From: Ailanthus altissimus
Taxonomy: Eukaryota > Streptophyta > Magnoliopsida > Sapindales > Simaroubaceae
Assembly (NCBI GenBank): GCA_946807835.1
Contig: OX327710.1
Location: 17,534,501 to 17,598,500, forward strand
Direction: 5' to 3'
DNA length: 64,000 nt
This document shows, piece after piece, positions 22,927-40,427 of the stretch (position 1 is the first letter of the stretch; each line of letters opens with the position of its first letter). Under the pieces are notes generated by a model. That model saw only the letters and a list, made by a program, of their open reading frames with translations, made no database searches and had not been told where the DNA came from. The position numbers and the translations under genes are program-made.

Positions 22927-24633
22927 GTAATAAATATCATATATATGGAAGCACCAATAAACAAAAAGTCAACATTAAAATTTGTTGACTCAAAAATTTA
23001 GATAATTTTAAAATTAACGAGTTAAATTTATTTTTTGTTGGTAAACCATTGATTAAAACTAAAAAAATAAAGATGAGAAAGAGAGAGAGAAAGACTGAAT
23101 ATATAATAGTTTAGCCCAATTCGAGTTTACGTCCACTTTGCTGAGCCTAATAGACTCACTCACGTGGACTATTCAATAATATATTTACAACAACAATACA
23201 AAACATTATAGCCATTATAGAGAAGAAACAGAATGAGAAAATAAGAGACATAAACAAATTAACGTAGTTCCTATCCCCTTTTTCTCTTTCGTTAAGCCTC
23301 TTTTTATAGGTGTTATTAGCTTTAGTGGTAAAGTCTTTTTAGAAATGTCATTTAATCTTCATTAATTTTGTATTTTAAGGGATGACAATTAATTTTCATT
23401 AATCCTATGATTTAAGGGATAATAATTTTTTAATTTAAAGGACAATAATTCTTTGATTTAAGAGATATAATTATCCAAATTGAATTAGATTTCCTAAAAG
23501 GAATATGAGACATCTTTTAGGGTAAATTTGACTCAAAACCTAAGAAAGAAATAGGAACCAAATTATAGAACTAATATTTAATGAGTCTCTTTGTCCTACA
23601 CCTATAAGCCACCCTTAAAATTTTTAGAATTGTTAAATTTTACTTTTTTAAAATCTCTATATTTTTAAAATAATTTAACAGGTTCTAAAAAGTTTGTTTA
23701 ATTATCAACAAATATGTTGTAAATGTCTTTTTACTTTTGAGAAGGTTAATTTTTCATATAGGTCATTAAACAAAAACACTTATTTATGAAGGTACAAAGA
23801 TTGTTTTCTTAGTTGCAACATGGTATGTTAGGATGCACTTACTTAAATGGTTCAATAGTAAAATGTTTGCAATACATTCTTCTACTGAAATGAAGATTCT
23901 AAATTTAAATCTCTACTCTCTCGTATTAAAAAAAACATTATATGTCAAGATTAGTTTAGATTTGTACTGAAACTAACTCGATTAAAATTTTGATCATAGT
24001 TTGAAAATCTCACTTCATAAAGGAATTATTTAGTTTCGAGTGCTAATTTAGAATTAGGCAATTTTTTTTTTGTTCTAATTCTAAATAACTTTATTTGGAT
24101 TTATTTTTTTATTTCAAATTTAAATAGTCTCATGTTTGACAAAATAAATGATTAGAACTAAATAGTGTAGATACTATTTGGAATCACCATTTTATTTTCA
24201 AATTTAGGAATAATTTATCCAATGGTTCCCACGGGTTACTTGAGAAATATAAGATAAATTATTTACTTCCAAAACAATAAATAGAAATTTAAAATATTAT
24301 AATTTATAATAGAAATAATTTATTAAATAAAAAAATATAATATAAGACAAAAAATATATTTATTAAAAAAATAAAATATTCATAATTAATACAAATTAAT
24401 AATAGAAAGATTAGTTAACAATAAACTTAAAGAATATATCTTATGATTGTTTAAAACATATAATTAATCTTTATTATTTACAAATAAACATTTAATAATT
24501 AAAATAAATTATTTAATTAGTTTTCATTTCATTAATGAGAGAGAATTAATAATTAAATAAATTTTTATAAAATTTTAATAATATTTATATATACATACAC
24601 CCTATCAAATCTTGTAATACATCTATATAAAAT

Positions 24634-26271
24634 TGTTGGCCTAGATGTCTTTAAAGATTTTGATGATTCTAAATAATAGAGAAAAATAGTGTTTATGGAT
24701 TAAACCGAAAAGTTTTAAAAATTATAAAAAATGAATCAAAATGTAAATATTCAAAAATTTGGTACTGTAGTTAATAATGTAGCACGTCCTGTCGTAACGA
24801 CACTATTCCATAATTGTTAAATTACTATGTAACGACTAGTTACTGTGTTAACAGTTATAAAAGTTAAATTACTGTAGCTGAACTGTAGCAACGATAAAAA
24901 CGCTGTAGCAAGGGCAAAAAATGGCTAGTTTCGCTATCTATATAAATACAAGCCTCATTCGAGCTCCACAACAATAAGTGAAGCATTTTATAATCTTTAT
25001 ATCATTTGAGAAGAAAACAATATTTATATTTGTGTTAAAATTATTGTATTTACTCTTTAATAGAGTTTAAATTGTAAGAATTTAATTTAACTCAAAATCA
25101 ATCTTTGTAAGGGTCTAGTTGGTACCCGATAAAACTAACATACTATGAGGGTTTGATTAGTACTTGAGAAACTATGAGAATATTGATTAAAAATCATTGA
25201 AATATGATTTGGGGATCAAGCCAAGTGTGTAGGATGCACATGAATCGAAGACGGACGCAAAAGGAGGCAAAAAACGAAAGGGCGCACCATGTGACCAGCG
25301 CCACGGCCACCAGGAGTGGGCGTCACGGCGCCCAGAACAGAACAATCAGCACCGCGGCGCCAGAAAGCCAGCGCCGCAGCGCTCAGCAGAAGCGCACCAG
25401 CGCTGGACGTAGGAACAGTATCCCAAAATTAGGAAACTTCCTAATTTCGTCTCCCACTTGCTCTAGGACTCCCTAATATGACTCCCACACGTATAGGGAA
25501 AACCTAGGACGTCCCAAGGCCTATATAAAGGCTATCAATTGGCTTGTAAATACATCTTTGTGATCAAGAGTGATCAATAGTGATCTTTGTGATCTTAGCG
25601 AGATCTTGGTGATCAACAATAATATTAGTAATTATTCTTAGTGGTTCTTTGTGAGAGAAAATTCCTAGAGAGTAAGAGAGAGTTTTCTTTGTAATCTTTC
25701 TTGTAATAGGCATACTTTGTGGTTGCCTTGTGATTCATAATAAGAGAAGTGTATGATTTTGATCCGCCGTGGACGTAGGTAAGTTGCCGAACCACGTAAT
25801 TCTTTGTGTGTTCTTCTTCTACCTCATTTCTCTCTTTTATTTCTTAATAACTTGTTCTGTATTATTATATTATTTGGGTGAATTTTTAGCTTGTTTGTGT
25901 GCTTCCGCTTCAACAGAAACTAACCAGGATTTGATTAGTACCTAGGAAAGTAATCAGGGTGTGATTGGTATCTGAGAAAACTAATTTGTAAAGGTTTGAT
26001 TAACACCTATAAAAGTTAATCAAAGGGTCTTGAAAGATAGACTGAACTAGTAAAATCCTCAAGCGCAGTTAGCTTCAAAGTTTGGATGTAAGCTGAGATA
26101 AGAGCCAAATCATGTAAACATCCGGTGTTAGCTTTTTCTTTTTCTACTCTTTTATTTACTGCATTTATTTGTGCTTTAATTTATTTATATTATTAGTAAG
26201 TTCATTATTTGTTTAAATACTCAATTCACCCCTCTCTTAGAACGCCATTCTTAAATTCTTTTAGACTTTCA
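24634..26271 (+). repeat. 5' LTR of the gag-only copia element (interrupted)
   Basis: This copy aligns with 28366-29230 throughout, for example in the shared segments around 24790-24910 and 28500-28635 rich in ACTGTA/GTAAC words and the AATCAAAGGGTCTT stretch. It is interrupted at 25173-25915 by another LTR. Confidence 0.85.
25173..25915 (+). mobile_element. Solo LTR nested in the 5' LTR
   Basis: The 743-bp segment starts TATGAGAATATTG (TG mutated to TA) and ends CTTCAACA, flanked by GAAAC at 25168-25172 and 25916-25920. It is homologous along its length to 59297-59951. The shared parts include the block around CGTCTCCCACTTGCT, a GCCTATATAAAG TATA-like stretch, and a TGATC.TGATCCGC(T/C)GTGGACGTAGG-like part near the end. 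A GC-rich patch at 25290-25410 stands out from the AT-rich surroundings. There is no internal region, so it is a solo LTR. Confidence 0.88.
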
Positions 26272-26329
26272 TTTGGTATTAGAGCGATTTTCTATTTAAA
26301 GGCTTAACCGTCTTTAAAGAGATCCTAGT

Positions 26330-27933
26330 ATGGCATATATAGAAGGACAATCTATAACTAGGCTGCCATACTTTGATGGAACCGATTTTGATTATTGGAA
26401 GGATAGAATGATCATATATATTACAAGCTAATGATTATGAATCTTGGAAAAGTATTAGAAAATTATTATGTCCTCATTAAGAAGTATAGCACAAATAAAG
26501 ATATACCTAAATTAGAAGATGAATAAGATGGGGAAGATATTAAAAAAAATTATGCAAATGCAAAAGCTTTAAATCAATTATATTGTGCCACAAATAGAAG
26601 AGTAATTGGTAATATTCCTAAATGTAAAAATGCACAAGAATTATGGAATGCCTTAGCCACAAAATATGAAGGAACTAGTGATGCTAAGGAGTTTAAGATA
26701 AATAAACTCATGAGTGAATAGGAATCATTTTCTATGAATACTAATAAATCTATTGAGTTTATGATTTCACAATTTACAATGCTTATCAACAAGCTGCAAG
26801 TTCTTAGAAAGATCATCTCTAAAAGTGAACAAGTTAAAAAAGTGCTAAGAGCTTTACTGCCGAATGGGCTAGTGTTAAAGTGTCTATCAAAGCCATAACC
26901 AATTTTAAGAATATCAATATAGAGTACTTCGTTAGCAAGCTTAAAGAAATTGAGTTTGACTTAAAGGGAGAAAATTTAAATGATAATAAGAAAATTATTG
27001 CCTTTAATGCTAACGTGGAAGAGAAAGAAAGTGACGATAAAGAAGATGATGAAGAAGTTGCCTTATTAACTATAAAATTGAAAAAAGCAATCAAAATGAA
27101 GATGATCAAGAAAGGACAAGTGACTTGCTATCAATGCATGAAGTAAGGACATATCATGAAAGATTGCCCCTATAAGAACAAAAACAATTACAACAACAAG
27201 AAGTTTAAGAAGAAAGCAATGATGGTATCAACTTCAACATGGGATAATTATTCTTTAGAAGAATATGAAGGAGAAATAACCAACCTTACACTTATGGTCA
27301 TCAACGATAACAAATTCGATAATGAATAAGCGATGATGAACCTTCTATTGAAGAGTTTTATTTACAATTTATTAAAGAAACCAAAACTATGAAAAAGAAA
27401 TTAAATAAAGAAAAAAATTTATTGCAAGAAGAAATTTAAAGTCTAAAACTGAAAAATGATGAACTACAAAAAGACAATTAAATTTTAAAAGAGAAATTGA
27501 ATAAAGAAAAGAATTCGTTGCTTTAAGAAATTAAATGTCTAAAACTAAAAATTGATGTGTTACAAAAAGATAATCAAATTTTAAATGATGAGAAAGAAGA
27601 TCTTATGAAAAATGCTCATGACTTGAATAAAATTATTTTGAAATTTACAAATGAGCAAAAAAATTTGATGAGATATTTTGTGCCAAAACATATATTTTTG
27701 ATAAAGGTAATTTGATATATAAACCAAAACAAATTTTTTTTAATTCTTACTTTGTCAAATCCTCCTTCAAATATGATCCTTATTTACTTTGTCATTATTG
27801 TAATAAAAATGAACACAAAGTTTTTAATTATCCTATTAAAAATTTGGAGAAAAATAAATTTGGGTTCCAAAAGAAAAAAATTGTTAACATTGGCAGACCC
27901 AAGAAATATTGGATACCAAAATACATAACTTGA
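26330..27933 (+). pseudogene. Copia gag with two zinc knuckles and coiled coil
   Basis: From the ATG at 26330 the gag reads MAYIEGQSITRLPYFDGTDF, followed by YWKDRM, the standard opening of UBN2-type copia gag. After a frameshift near 26430, the ALW/YEGTSDAKEFKINKL region and the LRALLPNG motif follow. A first knuckle, CYQCMK-stop-GHIMKDC, lies at about 27125-27170. Then comes a Lys/Glu-rich coiled-coil stretch (27360-27660) and a second, degenerate knuckle (CHYCNKNEHKVFNYP, about 27792-27836) before KKYWIPKYIT. In intact relatives pol follows this last motif; here the 3' LTR comes instead. Many stops make it non-functional. Confidence 0.8.
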
Positions 27934-28365
27934 ATTTATTTTGTAGGTATCAACATTTAGCATTGGTCTTAATATTTGTTCTTAATCTTTATGAAATATT
28001 GTGATTTTGTATTTATCTTAATTATATCATATCTTGATGCATGTATTAAAAAGAATTTTTTTTTATGTGTGATACACTTAGAGGGAGCATTGTAGAAATT
28101 ATATTTACAACATTTGAATTTATTTTTTGAATTTTAATGATTTATTTTTTATATGACTATAATTATATCATTATTTTTATGATGTCAAAGGGTGAGAAAT
28201 ATGTGCATAATTTTTTACTTATAATCCTTGATAACATGCATTTAGTTTTTGTCAAAAGGATTAGCAAAAGATATAACTATAGGGGAGCACAAATTAAAAG
28301 GGGAATATACTTTTTAAATAGAAGAAATTACCTACAGTATTTGTAATCATAAAAAAGGGGGAGAT

Positions 28366-29230
28366 TATTGGCCTAAACCTCTTTGAAGATTTTGATGATT
28401 CCAAACAATCAAGAAAAACAATGTTTATGGATTAAAGTATAAAATTTTGAAAGTTATAGGAAATAAACCAAAATGTAAATGTTTAAAACTTTGGTTACTG
28501 TAGCGCACTGTAACATGTCCTGTAGTAACGGCGTTGTTCCATAACAGTTAAACCATTGTGCAATGGCTAGTTACTGTGTTAATGGTTGTAACGGTCAAAT
28601 TACTGTAACTAAACTGTAACAACGGTGAAAAACAGTTAGTTTCTCTATCTATATAAATACAAGTCTCATTCAAGCACAACAACAAGTGAAACATTCTATA
28701 AACTTCATATCATTTGAGAAAAAAAGAAATGTTTATATTTATGTTAAAATTATTGTATCTGCTCTTTAAGAGAGTTTAAATTGTAAGGGTTAAATTGAAC
28801 CCAAAACTAATTTTTGTAAGGGTTTAGTTAGTACTCGATAAAGCCAACATATTGTGAGAGTTTAATTAGTATCTGAGAAATTAATTAGGGTTTAACTAGT
28901 ACCTAGGAAAGTAATCAGGGTGTGATTAATATTTAGGAAAGCCAATTTGTTAATGTTTAATTAACACATGAAAAGTTAATCAAAGGGTCTTAAAAGATAG
29001 ACCGAACTAGTGGAATCCTCAAGTAAGGTTAGCTTCAAGGCGTAGACATAAGCCGAGATAAGGGCTAAACTACGTAAATATCTGATGTTAGCTTTCTCTT
29101 TCCCCACTCTCTTATTTATTGCATTTACTTGTACTTTAATTTATATATATTATTAGTAAGTGCATTATTTTTTTAAATATCCAATTCACCCTCTTTTGGA
29201 GTGTCATTCTTAAATCTTTTTAGACTTTTA
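28366..29230 (+). repeat. 3' LTR of the gag-only copia element
   Basis: The copy starts TATTGGCC (TG mutated to TA) after the purine tract AAAAAAGGGGGAGA and ends GACTTTTA just before the AAAAT duplication. It is collinear with the 5' LTR once the nested solo LTR is ignored. Confidence 0.85.
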
Positions 29231-29332
29231 AAAATAATATTAAATATAATTATTGATCAATGACCATAGACTTTAGTTCTTAATTTTGAGTCCTGGGTCT
29301 AGAGATGAATTTATAATTTTAGAGGAAATGAT

Positions 29333-31233
29333 TGTTTGCTATCTAGTCAACTTCTTGTTGTTTTTTTTTTATTTCCCATAGTGGTTTGCACCTCACTTGC
29401 TGTAATCATAAGATCGATTAAGTTTTGTGTCAGTGATTATTTTCTATAATAACTCTCTAAAACTTAAGTTAGAATTTTTGGTAAAAATAAAGAAAAATTA
29501 TTCTTAAGCAGTATGTGTAAACAGAATTTATTTACTTATCCTTGTGTGCCAGTCCTGACCCTTCATTATATAGGCTCCTCAAATAGTTAGCTCACATCAT
29601 CTACTCTTTTTTGTTCGGAGGTCATGCACATAGTCCAAAATTATGGGAGTTGTTAGTGAGTTGCCTCATACCTTGTATTTTTTTGGAATAACGTTGGTTT
29701 TATGCCCTGCCTAACTTAAGATTTTTGATGTCATGAGTTAAGTGGCATAACTTCTCTACCTAAATATTTTCTAGATGAGGATAATCCTCAAAGTATTAAA
29801 AATCCTTGGTCATTGAGAGGCACAAGTTCTCTATTTGGTCTGAGTTCTTGAGGAGTCCAAGTACATTGTCTTGCTTGACATGATTAAGTGGTCGAGGACT
29901 AATACGATCATGATCGAGTGTAGTGCTTAGCCCATTATAAATAGGGCTATTTGGTCTTAGGTTGAGGAGGGATCAATCTGATATAGGCTCAATGGTAAGC
30001 ACAGGTTGACCTTAGGCTGGGCTCAACCATCTTGGTCTTTAATGGTTTCGGCCCGACCACTTTAAACTTTAGCAGGCTAACCTAAAATTTTAAGGGCAAC
30101 AAAAGTTCAATTAGCTTCATGTATTAGGAAATGATCAATTTCAATTTTAATTAGATCCAAACTAAATTAATTTAAAACCAATAATATTAGATATACCAAA
30201 CGATCCTAAAGAATCATATACCATATTGTCACTCGTAAAAAAAATTCCCTAATTTACATCATCATAAAAATAAAAAAAGGTAGTAATAACAAAACTTAAA
30301 CTTCTTTAATTTGATACTATATAATTCAATAATGTATTATTTTTATTTGTGAAAATAAAATGTTTTACCTAAAATAAAAGATTTTGTTGACAGTAAATTT
30401 TAGCTCTTAGTTAAATTTGGCATCCTATATAAAAAGATAAATTATATGAAAATGACTAATTGGTATATGGTTAGCTATCGCTATTCTTATTGAGCTCTCC
30501 TAATGATCTAGACCTATTTGTTGCAATCATAAGATCGGTTAAGCCTACGTTGTTAGTTATTTTCAGCAATGACCTTTCAATGTTTAAGTTAATTTGTTTT
30601 ATGAACATGAAGACAAAGTAGTTCTTAAGTAGTGTAGACGTGTAAATTTTACTTACTTATCCCCTGTGTGCGAGGTATGATCTTTTATTATATAGGTTCT
30701 TTAAGTGGTTAACCATCGTCGTGTGTTCCTCATTGTGTTGGGAGTCGTGTACGTATTTGAAATTATGGGAGTTATGGTCCTTCGTGGTTCGCATTTCTTA
30801 GGAGCACGTGGATGGTGTGCCCTATTTAATCCAAATTCTTCGATGTCATAAGGTAAGTGGTATAACTTTTCCACTTAAAATATTTTTTGGATGAGAATTA
30901 TTCTCGAAATGTTAATAGTTCGTAGATATTAGAAGGCACTAGTACTCTTTTTTATTTGAGTTCTTAAAGAGTTTTGATATTGTATCGAGCTCAATATTGA
31001 CATGGTGGCTTAGGACTAGTAAAGTTAAATTAAGAGTAATGCTCGATCCTTAAAAAAGGATTCATCGATCGTAAATCAACGAGGGACTCACTTAATATAG
31101 GATCAATGATAAACACAAGTTAACATTAAGTTGAATCCAACAACTTCAGACTTGTTAGATGGGCTTAAGGTTGACTTCAGATTAGGCTTAGTCATTTTAG
31201 ACTTAATTTGGACTTAAAATCTTAACGGCAACA
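29333..31233 (+). mobile_element. TRIM-like element: two direct repeats, 0.37-kb core
   Basis: 29333-30101 and about 30468-31233 are collinear direct repeats that share many blocks, for example CAATCATAAGATCG, TTATATAGG, AAATTATGGGAGTT and the end GGCAACA. The 366-base core between them has no coding sense. This fits a terminal-repeat retrotransposon in miniature or a simple duplication. Divergence is high, so it is old. Primer site and target-site duplication were not identified. Confidence 0.5.
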
Positions 31234-31308
31234 AGTTTTTAAAATTAATTTTTTTTTTTATAAAAAGAGTACTAATGTAATACCTGTATTGTTTTTATTT
31301 TACTATTG

Positions 31309-34300
31309 TTAGAATATATGGCCAAATATATTATTACATATATATTATTATAGAATATGTAGGGCTAATGGAATTATTGTGTATAATTTATACAAATATA
31401 TTTGTGTGTATAATTATATGAATTAATAAAAGAATTATTAAAGAATTGTTGGATTTTCTCATGACCATATCTTAGTCTGAAAATTTTATAAAATGTTACA
31501 ATTTGATTTTAGTTTTGATATTTTATAATATTAATTTAGACATGTTTATAGTCATGAAAAACTTTTAATTGTATATAAAGTCCATTAATTCAATTTTTAG
31601 TAATTTTGCAAACATGACCATAAAATTCTAAAAATTCACTATTTCTGCAGTATGAACAAATAAATAATTAATTTTGATACAAATGAATAATTAATTTTGA
31701 TCCATCAAATGATTTTATAAAATTATAATTTTATGAAATATTAAACTTATAAATGTCTAGTATAACATATTAAAATCTCATAATTTAATTCATTATTTTA
31801 GAATTGTTATGATTTTCTAAGTGAGGTAACCTCATTTCAGAAATTTACAGACAGATTTTAAATTGTTTGAAATAAATTCATTTTTAAATATTTTCTCAAT
31901 GAAATTTACCTTGAATTATTTAATGTGAACTAATATATATGTCTTGAGTAAATTGGAGGTAGTTTCATAATTGTTGAGTAAGTATTTGAATTTATAAAAT
32001 TTAGACACTAATAGTTGTTCAGTGGAAATACCTAATTTGATCATATATTAAGGACCCATTCATTTTTAACTTATACATATCATTTAGATAAAATTATACC
32101 TAGTGTTAAATGTGACCTAACACAAGAATTTAGCCAACAAGTACCTAACTTGGTTCTATCTTGATAATTCATCAATAATTTACACAAATGCTTTAGATAT
32201 AATTAAGCCTTGTGTTGAATATGACATACACAAGCACTTAATAAATAAGTACCTAATTTGATCATATCTTGATGACCCATTCATCAATAACTTACACATA
32301 TGTAGTGTTGAATGTTATCTAACACAAGCACTTAGCAAATAAATACCTAATTTAGTGACTCATTCATAAGCCTAATATGTCTACCATAAGTGAGTGGATT
32401 TATCATCATGTATTACTCAAATAGATACTATAAATAGATAGTGTCTATATGAGAAAGAGTGTAGAAATTGATTGAAAAGAATCAAAACTAGAGTGTGTAT
32501 GTAAGTTGAGAGTGTTGAACCATAGAACAATCAAGTGTTGATTTTGAAAAAGAAGGAGAAAAAAATAAGAAGAAGATAGTTAAGTGTTGATTGGTATCTT
32601 GATTTAAGGTATGTTCTTTTACTATAATTTTTAGTTATACTTAATATAATTTTGTAAAGTTCATATCTAGTTAACACATTTTGTTAATGAATTGGCAATG
32701 AAAAATAGTTTATGAGGGGGATATGTAGAATGAAAATAAGAAAACAATTATGTAAAATATAAATTAATTGTTAAGTTTATGAGTACTGTATTAACATAAG
32801 TAAATTGACATTTTAAATAATAATTTTATAAATATAATTTTTTTCAAATGAATTATACTTCATAATGATTATTTAAAGTCTTGGTTTTTATTAAGAACCC
32901 TTTAGTTTTGACTTTTGAATATATATGTATATTAAGTAGTAAGTGGGATCCTAGAAAAATAAAGAATTCAACAATAACATATATAATTTTGTGAATAAAT
33001 TGTATTTATACACATGTATTTTCATACCAATATTTTTATTATTTAAAAGCTAACAAGATAAGGATTTTAAAGAATTTTGTTTCACTGAAAATCTCCAAGA
33101 ATTCAATTTTATATGAAATTTTAAAATAGTGACTGCAATGCTGGAAAACAGAAAAATTTAGTAATAAACTCGAATTACAAAAATCATTTCACTTACCAAA
33201 AGATCTTCAAAAATTTTACAATTTTATATACTAGCATTTATATATGTTTAGTTGTTTCAGTTTTAATTTCGTGATTTTTAGAAAATAGTAAAATATTTTA
33301 TGAATTAAATTACAAACTATATTCACATAGAGAAACTATTTGACAGATTTTGTCATGCAAAAATATTCATTTGTTTTTAATAGTTTTACTAAACCAAATA
33401 TTCCAAGTAAATTATATGTTGAACCTTTATGTATCTATAAAAGATGGGTATAGAGTTTACATGAATTCAATATATAGAATATGAGATACGGATTTTAAAA
33501 TATTTACTGTTTGGCTGAAATAGGAATAGAGGAAAAGTTATAGGTTGAGAGAGATATTTATTTTGAGAATGATTATGAAAGATAATTAATTGTTATCTTG
33601 ATGAGTAGGATATTTGCAGTCTATGAACAATTAGAGATAACCTTTGAGGTATTTGACTTTTGTCAATGTAAGTAACTTCATTCTTAATGTATCCATTTTG
33701 TTTTCAAATGAAAAATATTATTATTATAATATTCGAAATATAGAAAATGCTTTAAGAAACTTATGATTTATTGTTACTTCTAAAACTTATTTATGATTTT
33801 TCAATTAAATAATTTTCTATTGATTTTAGTTAAAAGTATGATTTTTATCTTTTAAATTTATGTATATTTTGAAGTTTTTAAATAAATGATTTGTTATTAG
33901 TTTTAAACATATTTTTAAATAAGATGCAAAATTATAGATCTCTATATGGTAACTCAAAATTACAAGTTCGATTCGATTTTGAATTAATTGGATACTGTTT
34001 ATAAAACTGTTGTAAGCTGTGTTATTATGAAAGAATTAAAGTTATGATATTTGAAATAAATTGATTATTAAATCTAAAATTTAAAGAAAATATTTTTGCT
34101 CATTGTCTATTGTCATATGATATTGAACGATTGATATGATATATGATTTGGACCAGTTGGTATCCTTTCTGAGTGTACACTACAAATGATTATTGGCCGG
34201 GTCACTGAGAGTACAAGTGACAATATAAGATTCTGAAATTTGCCAGATCACTGGAGGTACAGATGATATTATATGACATGAGCAATATTTTATATGAAAG

Positions 34301-34821
34301 CTTATGAGAATTATTATTGAATCATTTTTTTGAAATGATTTATGATATTAAAGAATTTTGCTTCGATAAATTTGAAATTAAAATATTTTATCGATGTTAT
34401 TGATGATATTTTGAAAGTGCTTGCAACTTTTCGAATATGAACTCTCATATATTATGAATGATTTTATTTACCGAATCAATAACTCACCCTTTGTCATTAA
34501 TATTTTTACAGATTAAATTTTAATTGGATGAGTTATCTTGAAGTTGGGCACTCAAAGAGCTATATTTTGCCCGAGAATAAAAAGTTATATTTTTAATAGT
34601 TTTAACTTTTTTATTTTTTAAATTGTAAATATGATATAAGAATTAAAACTTTATTTTAGAGATTTATCAATTTTTTAAAATTTTAAAATTTTTTAATTTA
34701 ATGAATAAAAATTTAATTTTTATAAAAAATATAAAATATAATACTTTAATTTTATAATAAAATTAATAACATCATCTTTTTGACACGTGTCTTATATTCG
34801 CAAAAATATTCGGAGTGTTAC
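31309..34821 (+). repeat. Candidate large solo LTR
   Basis: The block starts TGTTAGAATATATGG and ends GGAGTGTTACA. The flanking 5-mers are ACTAT (31304-31308) and ACTAA (34822-34826), nearly alike. The last 520 bases match a second copy at 49889-50417 that ends in the same way (GGATGTTACA). Stretches such as GGGTCACTGAGAGTACA resemble LTRs of large plant gypsy elements. No coding frame is present. The full 3.5-kb extent is an inference, and the right 0.5 kb is the best supported. Confidence 0.45.
32029..32360 (+). repeat. Tandem repeat, ~94-113-bp units
   Basis: Units begin at 32029, 32142, 32250 and 32344 with TACCTAA(T/C)TTGRT. The first three also share a CATTCAT(C)AATAA-like stretch, then a cacaaGcacTTA-like stretch. 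Unit lengths of 113, 108 and 94 bp show internal deletions, and the fourth is partial. Confidence 0.75.
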
Positions 34822-34897
34822 AACTAATTGGTAAATAACCGTATTCAAATCCATTTTTTGATTAAAAAAAAATGCTACGACAGTAGTGACACGTGTC
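34782..34897. promoter_or_regulatory. Two palindromic G-boxes upstream of kinesin-13B
   Basis: GACACGTGTC occurs twice, at 34782-34791 and 34888-34897, 106 bases apart, about 0.6-0.7 kb upstream of the start codon. It is a perfect palindrome containing the CACGTG G-box bound by bZIP and bHLH factors. The first copy lies inside the end of the LTR-like repeat. The second copy of that repeat at 50.4 kb lacks it. Confidence 0.45.
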
Positions 34898-35248
34898 AAT
34901 CTGTCGTCAGATCCCTCCAAAGTAAGAATTTTGAACGAGAAGCCAAGCGCGGAACCAGAAAAGAAAAAACAACAACAAAACGAAAGATTAAAAACCGGCC
35001 CCACCATGTGGGAGACGGTGGGTGAAGTGAAGGTTCAGTTCAAAACACACACACCGTCCGGGCCCCACTCCTCATCCAACCAACCGTCGTCGTTTTCTCT
35101 CTCCACTATCATAACCCAATCCCAGACCCATTCACTCCAATCACACACCTCTCACGTGCCTCTCTCACATTCAAAATATTCAAAATTCGTTTCATTTCAA
35201 CTACATTTTTAATAATCCCCCTCTCTCAGTCTCACTCACTCACACAAG

Positions 35249-35341
35249 GTATTTTTCCTTTTTTTTTTTTGTTTTTAATTTAAATTTTGTTTTAACAGTT
35301 TAATAATTATTTAATTGATCGAAACTTTAATTTGAATTCAG
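35249..35341 (+). other. Probable 5' UTR intron of kinesin-13B
   Basis: A donor (AAG|GTATTT) at 35249 is followed by a T-rich stretch and an acceptor ending TTCAG at 35341. Pyrimidine-rich CTCTCTC leader sequence lies before it and purine-rich GAGAGAG leader after it. The position upstream of the ATG at 35493 fits a leader intron. No transcript evidence is available here. Confidence 0.45.
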
Positions 35342-35492
35342 AGAGAGGCTCCGATCGAAGCTCCTTCTTCAATGTACTACTAAGGTGAGAGCTTGAGAGA
35401 GACAGAGACTGTGTTTGAGATCAACCATTTTGTGGCATTTTTGTGAGAGAAAGCTTTAAAGCTTCGATTTGCAATATAGTTGTAAGAGAGAG

Positions 35493-40427
<4,935 letters not shown>

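Larger units (their letters stand above)
18814..24628. other. Long AT-rich intergenic region
   Basis: Nearly 6 kb with no supported gene. It holds MITE-like inverted repeats, a 35-bp tandem array and a possible LTR-like block, all listed separately. The rest, including 23.0-24.6 kb, is very AT-rich and I recognise nothing in it. Confidence 0.5.
24634..29230 (+). mobile_element. Gag-only (pol-less) copia-type LTR retrotransposon
   Basis: The 5' LTR (24634-26271) starts TGTTGGCC and ends CTTTCA, and a tRNA-Met-type primer-binding site (TTGGTATTAGAGC) follows it. The 3' LTR (28366-29230) comes after a purine tract at about 28350-28365. Both ends are flanked by AAAAT (24629-24633 and 29231-29235). 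Without a 743-base nested solo LTR and its duplication the 5' LTR is about 890 bp, matching the 865-bp 3' LTR. The internal part is only about 2.1 kb and holds gag but no protease, integrase, RT or RNase H. Confidence 0.88.

Noticed and set aside
25204..25476. 90-codon Arg/Thr-rich open frame
   Set aside because: It falls inside the solo LTR and reflects its GC-rich palindromic words; the sister LTR does not keep the frame.
26880..27146. Separate acidic host protein
   Set aside because: It is the C-terminal gag segment leading into a CCHC knuckle inside an LTR-bounded element.
34886..35212. 108-codon open frame upstream of kinesin-13B
   Set aside because: Composition is promoter/leader-like (TC-rich end, G-box within it) and no domain is seen. 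The gene start at 35493 is well supported by family resemblance.
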